From: Cylicocyclus nassatus
Lineage: Eukaryota > Nematoda > Chromadorea > Rhabditida > Strongylidae
DNA: 64,000 nucleotides
Reading direction: 5' to 3'
Assembly: GCA_958299035.1 (NCBI GenBank)
Contig: CATQJL010000223.1
Span: forward strand, 55,658,302 to 55,722,301
Position 1 is the first letter of the stretch. Each line of letters opens with the position of its first letter. A program made the translations under genes and the position numbers. Positions 39,301-51,082 of this stretch are shown here, piece by piece. The notes under the pieces are model-generated. The model was not told the origin of the DNA, ran no database searches, and worked only from the letters and a program-made list of their open reading frames with translations.

Positions 39301-39471
39301 ATTCGAATTTCGGGAAAAGAAGCAACATGGACTCACATAGGGATTTCTGCATATGACATTTCAATTCTAGGTGATTTATTCAGTCTCTGGGAGATATGTT
39401 TTTGTCTACAGAAAAATGTTCAAAAATCCAATCTCATTAGGTTGAGCGCACAAGATTGCTACAGATCCTTA

Positions 39472-40086
39472 TCTTATATATAAAGCTAAATATCTGTTTG
39501 TCTGTATGTATGTATGTTTGTATGTACGTATGTTCCGAACAGAAATTTTTATTTATGAACCGATCCGGACCAAACTTTGCAAGGTATACACTTCGGGACC
39601 GGGCGGGTGTCATAGGCCACTTTTCGTCATCGATCGATATCGATTTTATCGATTTTTATCGATTTTTTAAAAGTTCACCTATGGGGTTGGTATGGCACAG
39701 GGAGTAATCGAGCATCCTGATTACGAATAGAATATTAGTTTTTGGAATTATCCGCTACTTTTATTGATTTTAACGATTTTTTGCAGAGTTTGAGCTACGG
39801 GGCTGAGATTTGGCACGGGGGGGTAATCGAGCATGCTGATTACGATCACAATATTAGTTTTTGAAATCATCCGTTAGTTTCATCGATTTTATCGATTTTT
39901 CCGCAAATTTTAATCTACGGGGCTGGGAATTCGCACAGGGATAAGTGAGCGTGCTGATAACTAACACAGCGGGAATACGGGTTTGAGTTGGTATGTAGAA
40001 GCGGGCAGAACGCTGCACAGGGATAGGCATGGGAGCTTTATCATGGTGTTTTGACATGGCTGAGCGGAGCCGGATAAGCCAGCTAG
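39472..40086 (+). mobile_element. Helitron-like element copy 3 with internal duplications
   Basis: It begins TCTTATATATAAAGC after an A and ends CTAG before a T, with the hairpin region GCGGAGCCGG near the end. The core has the same ACCGATCCGGACCAAACTT word as the other copies. A module containing TGAGCTACGGGGCTG, GTAATCGAGCATGCTGATTACG and AATATTAGTTTTTG is repeated about three times. Confidence 0.7.
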
Positions 40087-41344
40087 TAGCACATAATACA
40101 GACTAACGTTCCGGCGAACTCGCATTCTTTAGAGTCTGAAAACTCGAAGTTAAAAAATCCCGTCGTTATTGATATTGCAAAAACATACATCGTTGTCGAG
40201 AAAGGATTTCGAAAGCCCGCAATCCTGAATCTTGTAAGAGGATAATCGAGTACTTCTGGATCTTGATCTTGGTTGGGTATTATCGGTGCTGAACCTTGAG
40301 TAATAGACTAATCCTTCTAGTAAAAAGAGTGACCTGGAAAACCCCTCCGAAAAAACCAAAATTTGGTCTTGATTGGAGCAATTTCGCTACTGAACTTTGA
40401 TTTTCAACTTTCTTTGAAATATTTCAGCACCTGACGCTACACTGGGTAGGAGAGCAGAGCTTGCAATTCTTGGTAGTATCTGACTGAAGCGACTCCGAAT
40501 GTGCCTGACAGGCACACCACTTAGGGCCGCATGCACTAATATGGCCGCGGGGAGGGGATCGCAGCTTGAAAGAAAGCTTCATATTTCGAAACTCTAGATA
40601 CCTGGATTTCACGTTGTGTACCTATCCGTAAGTAGTCCTACTATCCTTCACTATGAACATGTTGAACAGGAGCGAGAAGCTGTACAAACCGCATTTTCCA
40701 GCTTTTGTATGATCCCTGATGATCTCCGGCGCTTTTCTTTAAAGACATTTTTCTTTCTCCGAAATTAACGAAAAACTTTCAAAGTTGTGCAGATTATCTA
40801 CCCCAACGTGCTAAGCATGTTACTGATGAGAACAAATGATGTTTTGGAGTCATGAAATTTTCGATGATCCACAGGTCGAAAATTGGGGTTTACCAATTCG
40901 ATTTTTCAAAAATTTATTTGTTCTCATCAGCAACATGCTTGGCACTGTTGTGTTGATGTTTAGTACAACTTTGAAAGGTTTTCGTTAACTTCGGAGAAAG
41001 AAAAATGACTTTGAAGAATAGATGTTCGTCCCCCAGGGATCATCAGGGGATCCTACAAAAAGCTGGGAAATGCGGCTTGTACAGCTTCTAACTTCTGCTC
41101 AATATGTTCATAGTGAAGGATGGTGGGAGTACTTACGGATAGGTAGACAGCGTGAAATCCAAGGCCGGTAGTAATCTGGCCGAAACTCCAAGTTTAAAGC
41201 TGCGCGTTAACTCAGAGTTTCGTTTCGAAACTCAGAGTTAACTCCGAGTTTCGTTTCTGAAACTCGGAGTTTCGTGCTGCTACTTGCGGAGCCGCTATGG
41301 TTGTTGAGGAGCTACCACACGCTTCATCGCAAAACACTCCGACT

Positions 41345-41414
41345 AGGTCGAGAGTCGAACTCTCGTCGCTCGGCGTTAAGTACCTAGCATTAGACCACTA
41401 GACTACAGAGCACC
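41345..41414 (-). pseudogene. tRNA-like sequence
   Basis: On the minus strand it has a box A-like TAGTCTAGTGGTCTAATGC and a T arm with a perfect CGAGA/TCTCG stem around GTTCGAC. The acceptor stem does not pair and the anticodon loop is too long. It is therefore a tRNA relic or the head of a tRNA-derived repeat, not a functional tRNA. Confidence 0.45.
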
Positions 41415-41852
41415 CTAGCACCGCCACCATTCTGCCGCCATTATTACTCGTTGCTTACATCCTACGTGTTCAGGCACGTCAAGAGGCACGGTGCCTTTTC
41501 GCTCTAAGCAGGGTGATTCACTACAATACCTATACGTGCTCCCCCCCCCCCCATTCTCAAACCTCACCTACGATATCATCTTCTATTCAGAAAATACAAC
41601 CTTAGAAGAATTGATTATCTCCAGCTGCATTTCTGAATAGGATAACTAGTAAAGGTGACTGCTTTATTGACAAAACATAATTGAAGAATCAAAATTTAGC
41701 AAAGCTCTCAAACTCAAACATAACTCACTTATGTGCAATAAATATCAAATATCAAATATCAAATATGTAAATTGTAACAGCCATGTGCGATAAAAACGCA
41801 TATGAAATCATCAACACGCCTCTGTCATTTTGATAGTACTATCGGCTGGCTG

Positions 41853-42194
41853 CAGTGGCGGACCGAGGGGGCGCCCTCCCTCCCGAGAATGAGCCGCGAA
41901 ATTTTCGAAATTTACTTACGTGGGTTATGAAAATGTGCAAGTGACTTGTTTATTTATGTAGATAAAAAATAATTTTTAAAATTCTTTGAAAATTCAATTT
42001 AGCCCTGTAAAAAATTTTTTTCGGAGGCGTGGCTTGCGCCACGCCCCCTTTTTCTTCATTTTGGGAGACAAAAAATTTGAGAAGCATTCTCCAAAAATTT
42101 TTTCGGAGTGCGTGGCTAACGCCATGCACCTTCATTCAAAAAAAATTTTTTTTAGGGCCCCCCCCCCCTCGCAAAAATCTTAGGACCTCCACTG
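41853..42194. mobile_element. hAT-type MITE with perfect 8-bp target duplication
   Basis: It has CAGTGGCGGACC and GGTCCTCCACTG-type inverted ends and is flanked by GCTGGCTG on both sides (41845-41852 and 42195-42202). The interior matches the element at 5026 in reverse order (GGCGTGGC, GCGTGGCTAACGCCA, and the ACTTACGTGGGTTATG block). Confidence 0.82.
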
Positions 42195-42239
42195 GCTGGC
42201 TGATAAGTTTTCTTCATTCGAGTTGGTTCATTTGACAAG

Positions 42240-42672
42240 TCGGGGAAATAAATTATCCAAATATTCGAATATGCGAGGAATTTGAAAAGACAGTTATTCA
42301 ACTATACAAATATTTGAGAAGTTTCGGAAATCCTTGTTCGATCAAATAGACTATTGCGATTGAATATTCGAATATTGCATACCAGTATTGAATAATTATT
42401 GCATTCGATATTCAATGATATTCAGTTGTTCGTTTATTCGAATAGTCATTCGATCAAGTTCTATTAATCGAATAATCGAAAGTTCAAATTTTGGAATGTG
42501 CCCATATTCGAATATTCAAATTCGAATAATATAAAAGTCGGAAATCGAGTGATATTTGTTCATTTGAAAATTTTTAGATTCAATTATTCGCTATTCATTC
42601 GTTCGATGAATTTTTAAAGATATTATTCGATATTTTTTCATTCGATGAAAACTTGCGTCCGTTACAATTATA
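42240..42672. repeat. TTCGAATA-rich block
   Basis: It consists of dense ATTCGAATA, TATTCGAAT and related self-complementary words. The right end, in complement, reads TATAATTGTAACGGACG, similar to the left terminus of the hAT-type element at 17561 (TATAGTTGTAACG). The left end could not be placed. Confidence 0.55.
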
Positions 42673-42989
42673 TCACAAACTGGCAAAAAGCATACATAGT
42701 TTGGTTTCGGTAAAAAGATCTCTTGCGAAAATCTGTTACATTTACATTTTTGGAGGAGGTGGTTGGGAGTATATATTATTTCAGTGCTGGTAGTTGTATG
42801 GTTGAAAAGGTCATGCGAAAATGATATTGAAGTCTAAGTTGACAGAACATTTATGGCATCAAGGATCGTTCTATAAGACCACTTAGGGTGCACGTGTTTT
42901 TGGAAAATATGGATGAGACTTGACTTATGGCTTCAATTTCACAGCGCACACAGCTGCTTAGAGGTTCAAGACGAAATACGGCACTGACG

Positions 42990-43600
42990 GCTGGCTGCTG
43001 AAAAATCACGAATTGCATTTTCATGCAAAATGATTAGCATATTCATAATCAGCATGGCAAATAACCCCACCACACCAAGTTTCAGCAAATTTTGTGATCT
43101 TCGCCCAGCTACCGTATAGCTACCGTAATCCCGCTTTGTGGCCCTGTAGCGAAAAACGACTATCATATTCGTGATCAGCACGCGAAGTAACCCCACTGTA
43201 CCAAGTTTCGACAAAATTCATAATTTTTGCCCAACTACCGTATCCCTACCGTAACCGCGCTACATGGGCGAATAGCGAAAAATGACTATCATAGTCGTTA
43301 TCAGCGTGCCAAAAAACCCCACTGTACCGAGTTTGAACCAATTTCATGACCTTCGCCCAACTACCTTATCCCTACTGTAATCTCGTTATGTGGTCCCATA
43401 GCGAAAAACGAACGCTATATTCGTGATCAGCGTGCGAAAAAACCCCAGTGTACCAAGTTTCAGCCAATTTCGTGACTTTCGCTCAACTACCGTATCCCTA
43501 CCGTAACCCCCTTATGTGGGCGAATGGCGAAAAATGAGCATCGGATTCGTGATCAGCGCGTCGGATAACCCCCGGGACCAAAATTTTACAAGATTTCAAT
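42990..43600. repeat. tandem array of about 125-bp units
   Basis: About five diverged units repeat the order GCGAAAAACGA, ATTCGTGATCAGC, ACCCCACTGTACCAAGTTT, TTCGCCCAACTACCGTA and CCCTACCGTAA. Unit starts fall near 43148, 43271, 43400 and 43526, with a weaker unit before them. The array is non-coding. Confidence 0.7.
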
Positions 43601-44101
43601 TTTTATGTTCAACGGTGCACCATGATACCCATCATGCTTCATGAAACTCAGAGCAAAATCTACCCCGGAGGACTTTTTTCTGGACCTCTGCGTTTACGCA
43701 CTATTTCTCTTTCTCTAACCAAACTCAGACTTAACTCCGAGTTTCGCGGGCGGCTGAAACGCGCAGCAAACTCGGAGTTAACGCGCAGCTGAGCTGCGCG
43801 TTTCGTCGCGTAGCGTCTCGTGTGGAACGAATTACGCTACGTTTCCATACTTGGCATAAAAGTACGTATTGCGAGGTATCCTGCCATATAAGCCTTTCCC
43901 CAATTTGGTTTGCTTATGCAGGTGTTAATGGTCCCTGAAAGGTGTGTGTTAACTCAGAGTTAACTCTGAGTTAACTCTGAGTTTGAGCTGCGCGTTTCGA
44001 CAGGTTTACTACCGGCCCAGATATCTGGAGCTTCAGGATATGAAGCTTTCTTCTGATGCTGCGGTCCCCTCCCCAGCGGAAATGTTAGTGCATGCGGCCC
44101 T

Positions 44102-44981
44102 TAAAGGCGAAATTATCGTTTGAGTGAGGAACTTCCCCCCCCCCCCCCTACTCCCCCCACCCCACACACAGTAAAAGTTCAAAAGGGAGTCTATCAGGTA
44201 CGTAATATGCTCTCCTCGGTAAAAGCTTCTATTGCTTTTGTTACCCAAGGTATAATACACCAGTGCGTCACCTCTGCTTCGCAGAGGCTCGCACTGGCCC
44301 TACTTTCTGTATGCTTTACTCATTCCCGCATAATAATGACATTGAAACTCACCACGCTATGTAAGCTATCGCGAATGATTCGTAAACAACTACTATTTCT
44401 AGAGGTTTTTCGTGTAAGATCGGTATTTTCTCGTGGATAAACCTCTCCCAGAGAAATGAATGCAAATTTGAATTAGTTTTTGAACATTTTATGGTTTGGT
44501 AGCCTCCATAAGGACAACGAACATTGTGGGCTACGTCTCTGTGCCAAAAGTTTCGCAAAGGTAAAATCTTGGCGAATTGAACATTACGCAACTAATTTTT
44601 TTGGCGCCATTTTCGTAAAGTAGCCAACTTTAGTTCAGTTTTCTGGGCTAAAGGCCAAGGCTTCCACATTAGCTTGCCAAACTTATCCATAACTTTGCAA
44701 AAGATTTCATACGGACCCAATTATGCTGGCGAGAGGAAGTGTGGATCCGCCTGACGCGCAGGTTTTAAAGGATCCGCTTGATTCGCCTATGCTTTTGCAC
44801 AATGGACCTGCATGCTGCTAGCATATGCTGTGCCAAATTTGGCCTCGAGAAACTGGCTGGAACTCGCTCTACGAATTTCGTAACGGACAGACAGACACAC
44901 ACACACACCGTACAAAAAGACGTAAACAACCCTTAGCCCGTTATTATAAGTCATGATAATAGTACCTTGTCCCTAAATATC
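44102..44981. other. stretch between nested elements, no gene
   Basis: No coding signal was found. It contains a C run near 44137 and a CAGACAGACACACACAC microsatellite near 44890. Confidence 0.35.
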
Positions 44982-47237
44982 TTAACACATTCACGACAAG
45001 GCCTTGCGATTACTGCCGTTTCGGACCAGAGCCTTTCTCGCTCCGTCAAACTGACAACCCAGTTGCGGGTCTTATTAGATGGTAGTCTTTTTGGGAAAGA
45101 TTGAAAACATGTCTCCAAGAATTTTGCCAGAGCGGTTATCGAAGGGTTGCTTATACAATGCGTTTCATAACTATACGACACCCCCGAAATGTGGATTTTC
45201 CGGATTTACAGAAGAGATCGAGTAATCAGTGCCTGTATGATCCACATATGGTGCTGAATAAAATGACATCTCAATCAATATGTCTACTCACTTGCTTTTC
45301 TACATGTAGAGACATGTCTAATCTTCCACTGTTTCATAACTATACGACACCTTTGAGCAAAGCACTTAATCCAGGGGAAAGAATACGCAAAACGCGGTTT
45401 TCATAACTAATCGGGCTACCGGGTCTTTTACCCACTTCGCCAAGTCTATGGGAGATGCTTCTAATAAATTCAAGCATGTCTTCGGTTCACTGTTGTCACA
45501 TGCGTTCATAACGAACTGCTCCAACTTTTCCAATGCCTCATACTGCGCGTATGTGCTCAGAAAAGCGTGCCAGTAATCTTCAGAGACTTTCTGAAGGATT
45601 TCAGACAAGACAGTATGGTCATCTTTACAGGAGCTGTTCACGATGCTGGCGAAGAGCGGCAGTAAGTGGCCCGCGTGCATGTTTATAGGCGTTGTGCTGC
45701 TGCGAAAAGTAGTGCTGTTACAGGCGCTTCGTTAAAAATATGACAGAAAGTATGAGCCAGTGATTTAGTAGTGTAATTTGATCAGAAAATTTGGTTTGGA
45801 CTGGTAAAGGACCGACTGGCCGGACGTAAGCAAAGTCCACATCATTTTAGCAAGAGAAAGTTTAGCGGAGGTTACTCTATAATCTGGGGGGCACCTTGCA
45901 TGGTTCAAAAGCCTAAATTTCAGTGAAAAAATTTGCGCGCAGTTTCCCAAGAAGTACTGGAAAGCCCACAACTGTTCTCCCTCCAGCAGCGCCGGTGACG
46001 GTACTACGTTTCGAAGCAGCACAACGCATTGACATGCACGCGGGTCACTTACTGCCATTTTCCGCTAGCTGGCGAGCAGCTTCTGTAAAGGTGACCATAC
46101 TGTCTTGTCTGAGATTCTTCAGAAAATCTTTAAAGATTATGACACAGCTTTTCTGAGCAGATACGCGCAGTATGAGGCATTGGAAAAGTTGGAGCAGTTC
46201 GTTATGTACGCATGTGACAACAGTGAACCGAAGACATGCTTGAATTTATTAGAAGCATCTCCCATAGACTTGATGAAGTGGTAAAAGAGCCCTGTAGCCC
46301 GATTAGTTATTAGGACCACGTTTTGCGTATTCTTTTCGCTGGAAAAAGTGCTTTGCTCAAAGGTGTCGTATAGTTATGAAACAGTGGAAGATTAAACATG
46401 TCTCACATGTAGAAAAGCAAGTGAGTAGACATATTGATTGAGATGTCATTTTATTCAGCACCATATGTGGATTATACAGGCACTGATTGGATTACTCGAT
46501 CTTTTTTGTAAATCCGGAAATCCCAAGTTTTGGGGGGTGTCGTATAGTTATGAAACGCACTGTATATGATTTTAGTTTTTGGCATAATACGATAAGGTTA
46601 CGTAGTCATTCTGTACTGATCCAACATTTTAGATCTTAATGAATAATTGTGTTTTGGTATTATTTCACGTGCTGATCACGACTATAGTGTCCAATTTGTT
46701 CAATACTTTCCCACAGAGGAGCCATGGTAGCAGTACGGTGGAATTTTCGTAAAAATCAAGAAACTAATGTAAGAAGGCGGTAAGTGCACTTGAGACTATC
46801 ATCGTAATCAGCGTGCTTAAACCTAAAGTTGTAGGATTTGAGCTTCTTGGGACGAACACCGAAAAAAATCAATAAAATCGATGATTTTTGATGGGCGGCG
46901 TTAGAGTCTTGCCCGCATCGTATTCCTGTGGATGTACTTGGATGTACAGAAACAGCATCAATCTAGAAAAAATTTGAGCTAGTCTGTGCCTTATCTTTAT
47001 TCACATCTTTCTTCTCGGTATATCTACCGTAACACTGCATTGCTGTATCTCGCACCCGGACCTCTCTGGCTAGAGCTTCGCGTGTCCCCAATCATGTGCC
47101 AGAACTCCGTAGAATTCCATCGTAAACTGGCAAAGCTAGAGCTTCAGGAATCGTACGACCCGTTGGTGGGTCATATTGTCCAAAATGGCAGAACGCGTAC
47201 GACCCATCGGTGGGTCGTATTGTCGTGAATGTGTTAA
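44982..47237. mobile_element. piggyBac-like non-autonomous element (TTAA flanks)
   Basis: The tetranucleotide TTAA lies at both boundaries (44982-44985 and 47234-47237). Directly inside are 14-bp perfect inverted repeats, CACATTCACGACAA and TTGTCGTGAATGTG. TTAA target sites are the piggyBac hallmark. No transposase frame is seen; most of the interior is another element (45156-46562). Confidence 0.65.
45156..46562. mobile_element. Tc1/mariner-like foldback carrying a duplicated coding-like segment
   Basis: The ends are CAATGCGTTTCATAAC on the left and GTTATGAAACGCACTG on the right, flanked by TA (45154-45155 and 46563-46564). The inverted arms extend about 600 bp each. Both arms contain a segment that translates to a related peptide (with QYEALEKLEQFV and EPKTCLNLLEASPIDL). 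In the left arm (minus strand, 45366-45680) it is open for 104 codons. In the right arm (plus strand, about 46090-46320) it is broken by a frameshift and stops. Confidence 0.7.
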
Positions 47238-50200
47238 CTCTATAATCCTTCATGCACTGCTGCAGTAATTTGCTCATTTTGCTCTTTACTATTTGGCGCA
47301 GTAAGCTTGTGAAAATGTTTGTAAAATCCGCAGAAAGTAGAGTTTTCCTCCTAACATCCAGATTAACTTCTTTGATTATACCAGTAGTCTTCTCACTCGC
47401 CCAACTAAGTTTGACCCCATTTCTAATACTGGTGATATCACAATAATTACGAAGCTAACGTGCGCGTGGTAGAATTTGCTGGTAACTAGTTAGAAGGTTG
47501 ACCGCTATTTTTTGCCCTAGTGATGAAACGAAATTCAACAGGATTTGTGTTTTGAGATACCGTATAGGTTACAGATAATCTGTGTCATACTTTCTTTAAT
47601 TTTTTAAAAATCTAGAAACTTTCGAAATTCTTATGTTCAAGGAGTGTTGACTGAGTTCAAAGACCTACCTATCAATACAGCCAGATCCGTGGTCTGCGCG
47701 TAAAACACTACTTTATCGGTTGGAGTACGTTTTATGGACATTTTTGCAAAGGGCTGACAATTTTCCAGGTAATCAGGAAAGGGCCGGACTATGTGGTAAG
47801 CCTATATAGTCCATAACTTTTAGCGAATGTAGGTATTTAACATGAGAGGCATGGTGCGCCAGGTCAGCGCACATTAACATGGAAAACAGTTTTCAAAAAT
47901 TCACAAAGATTATTTGCAAACTTTCTGTGCAATCCTACACGATGCACACAAAAGAAAAAAATTTTTAAGCTGATTTTTCACCCTTCAATCATGACAGATG
48001 GCGCCACCAAAGTGATGCCATAAAAGAGACACTGCGAATAGTTTCAGAAAAACCATAGGAGAAAAAAAACACATTCAGACGCAGAGGAAAAATCAAGGAA
48101 AAATGATAATTTTGATGTGCTTACAATGCTGTCGTGCTAGCCTGTGCATTCCGCATTAGCTATGCGGTTGTATACGCCCTGCCGTGCCCTACGTGTGGAG
48201 CAAATTTGATGGTTCCAAAAATCTAAATTTTCTAGACTTTCACGAATAAAGTGTAAAAAAAAATTATCCGCCAACTCAACTAGTTTCATTGCGCGTTTGT
48301 AATTTCTTCCAATGTTCAAATTTTGCATGACACTATAGTGAGTATGGTTTATCTCATGTACTTGTGATGTTATCAGTACATATAGGCTGCTGCATGACAA
48401 AGGCGCAATACCTTTAGGCGCGAACGCGGCTTTGTTAGCCGCAGAGCGCAAGAGGCGCAGGATTTACAATGGTGAAGATACGCGCGCGTCGCGTTCGCGC
48501 CCGCTTAATCAACTAATATTTCTCCAGCGCCTTCGTCATGCAGTGGCTTTTAAGTCTTTCACTGTCACTTCTAGGTTCTTAGCTTATTTAATTGAATATG
48601 GGATGCTCGAAGAGTTAAGAAATCTTACGATTAGTAGCATGCACACACAATTTAGAGTTAAATGACTCATACTAAAAATAAAAAAAATACTACATATGGC
48701 TGCGTGGAAGAATGTACATGTAAGTAGAGCCCTACCATAGATTTTTTTGTGCATGGATCATCACTACTTTGTGCGTACCATCTATACATTATCATAGATA
48801 GTTCTGGAATTAACATGAACTTGTCATACGAAGGTTGTTTAAAAGCACCGTTCGCCCTAAGTTGAGGATGTTGAGCTTATAGCAGCATATAATAGTAGGG
48901 CCCTCTATCAATCCAATGCCCAAGTCGCGGCGCAAAACGCAGCTTCGGAAGCGAGAAAATCGCTTCGGACTAGCGAAGATGCACGAGGATCCCCATCCAT
49001 GCCCGCCCTCCCCCATCCATGTCCGCCCATTTGTGCGCGCCCATCCAATCACCGTTCCGGAAAGCCGGCCTGTGGGTTCTTCGGAACGGGGATTTTCGGG
49101 GTTTTCGAGCATTCTCGACTTCATATTCGACTCAGGAACATGAGAAGGCCCTGGAAGGACGAAAACTGGAGGTCGAAAATCTGAGAGGGCGGTGCCTTCA
49201 AGGTCAACTTCTGTTTTTGCTGAAAGTTTAAGTCTAGTCTACGGCTACGTCTACGGCTTTTTATGTAACTCATATTTTCAGGAGATGAATCTATTATTCT
49301 CAATCTAAATATATCAGATATCAGAATGTATCAGATGAACTACATAGTAGCGCAGGAACTCTATTGGTGTGTGATAAATGTCATTTTGAGTTATGTAAGT
49401 TATGTACTAGTGAGGACGTCATCAACAAAAGTGCATGTATAATTTTTGGGAAGGGTACCTGGCGAAGTGGAGTTACAATATGAAATGTACACTGTCTTAT
49501 AGAGCATAGTGCGCCCAAACCTTCTTTCGGTATCTGCAAAGCGCTTCTGTAAATGGGGTTATGGGAATTTTTGAGACAAAAATCCAAAGGTTTGCCTAAG
49601 GTAATAGGTGTTGATGCAGGCCTTGAAAGCGGTAATGACTGCATAAGTTCATTAGACAAAAGCTATTAACTGATAAAGAGCCCGGGGGCTCACGGACTAC
49701 AGTTCTAAATAATTTCATTGTATTTCATTCCCGTTCAAGTTTCTGTTTCAAATTCCTATAACTCTGTTCATAGAAGCGCTTTGCAGATGTCGAAAAGAAA
49801 TTTGGATTCAGTTTTGAATGCTGTGTCAAACTTTGTGTACGTTTTATATGGAAACGCCACTTTTAGCAACGTTACAATCCCCTGTTAGAGCTTCGGTGAA
49901 TGCTTTGTCTAATGGTACACACAATAGGGTCAAGTGTGGGGTGTGGCATGCCACACCATGTGGTCCTAATAAGTGGTCATAGAAGGTGGCGGGGGGATCG
50001 TTGTAGAGGTGGCTCTAATGTTAGCGATAACACGACTTTTGCAGTGTCAGATAGGCACATTATACAAATTACTAACCCACTGATGTTTTTGCCTTCCATC
50101 GAGTACATGCAAGAGCATAATAAAAGATCTATAAAAGCATAGAAGCGTCGTTTTCGTAAATAGCATGTCAACTAATCACTGGGCCAAGCTTCAGCGAATT

Positions 50201-50360
50201 CTGAGGTTTTCAGATATTAGGCCTCAAGTGAGACTGTCTTTTTCAAGCATGTTGCTGTTGTTTCAAAGGGTAACTTAACTACTTTGCACCTAATCCAAAG
50301 AATTGCTACTTCCTTCTTTGCTCACGTTAAGATTCCTACTAAATCCAAATTAAGCGATTA
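47238..50360. other. stretch without supported gene
   Basis: Only short frames lacking splice partners are present. It contains one short GC-rich MITE (48384-48548). Confidence 0.35.
48384..48548. mobile_element. short GC-rich MITE, second copy
   Basis: The ends AGGCTGCTGCATGAC and the complement match the element at 25984-26141, as does the internal CGCGTCGCGTTCGCGCCCGC centre. It lies outside any gene model. Confidence 0.6.
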
Positions 50361-51082
50361 AGGGCCGCATGCACTAACATGGCCGCGGGTAGGGGATCGC
50401 AGCTTAAAAGAAAACTTCGTATTTCGAAACTCCAGATACTTGGATTTCACATTATGTACCTATCCGTAAGTATTCCTACTATCCTTCATGAACATGTTGA
50501 ACAGGAGCGAGAAGCTGTACAAACCGCATTTTTCAGCTTTTGTATGATGTTTTCCCTGATGATCCCCGGCGCTTTTCTTTGGAGTCATTTTTCTTTCTCC
50601 GAAATCAACGAAAAACTTCCAAAGTTGTGCAGATTATCTAACCCAACAGTGCTAAACATGTTGCTGATAAGAACAAATGTTTGAAGTCATGAAATTCTCG
50701 ATGATCCATAGATCGAAATTTGGGGCATACCGAAAAATTCGATTTTTCAAAAATTCATTTGTTCTCATCAGCAACATGCTTAGCACTGTTGTGTTAGATG
50801 TCCAATATAACTTTAAGGTTTTCGTTGACTTCGGAGAAAGAAAAATGACTTTGAAGAATAGATGTTCGTCCCCCAGAGATCACCAGGGGATCCTACAAAA
50901 AGCTGGGAAATGCGGTTTGTACAGCTTCTCGCTTCTGCTCGATATGTTCATAGTGAAGGATGGTGGGAGTACTTACGGACAGGTAGACAGCGTGGATCCA
51001 GATATCCGGAGCTTCAGGATATGAAGCTTTCTTCTGAAGCTGCGATCCCCTCCCCAGCGGAAATGTTAGTGCATGCGGCCCT
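50361..51082. mobile_element. foldback MITE (family 2), uninterrupted copy
   Basis: The ends are AGGGCCGCATGCACTAACAT and its complement, with long inverted arms (AGCTGTACAAACCGCATTT / AAATGCGGTTTGTACAGCT). It is about 720 bp. It is the empty-site reference for the split copy at 40523-44101. Confidence 0.75.

Larger units (their letters stand above)
31363..39471. other. 8-kb stretch without a supported gene
   Basis: No spliced gene was recognised. It contains two GC-rich islands (about 31960-32350 and 35790-36300), several long G runs (about 32385, 32980, 33300, 33377, 35927, 36392), an AT-rich block around 37360-37450, and a hairpin at about 38705-38763 (ATCAGTTCA / TGAACTGAT). Confidence 0.4.
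41163..44017. mobile_element. TIR element inserted into family-2 MITE
   Basis: Its ends are a perfect 12-bp inverted pair, GGCCGGTAGTAA and TTACTACCGGCC. The subterminal zones on both sides are packed with AACTCNGAGTT, GTTAACTC and CTGCGCGTT words. The interior holds a tRNA-like fragment, a hAT-type MITE, a TTCGAAT-rich block and a tandem array. No transposase was recognised. The uninterrupted family-2 copy at 50361-51082 supplies the empty site. Confidence 0.65.
40523..44101. mobile_element. foldback MITE (family 2), split by a 2.9-kb insertion
   Basis: The outer ends are GGGCCGCATGCACTAA and its complement, flanked by TTA at both sides. The 5' part (40523-41162) and the 3' part (44018-44101) align end to end with the unsplit copy at 50361-51082. 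The 41163-44017 segment is absent from that copy and is therefore an insertion. Confidence 0.75.

Noticed and set aside
41345..41414. Functional tRNA gene on the minus strand
   Set aside because: The T arm is intact, but the acceptor stem fails and the anticodon loop is oversized.
42990..43600. CRISPR array
   Set aside because: Units are about 125 bp and diverged along their whole length, with no short constant repeat and unique spacers. The genome is eukaryotic.
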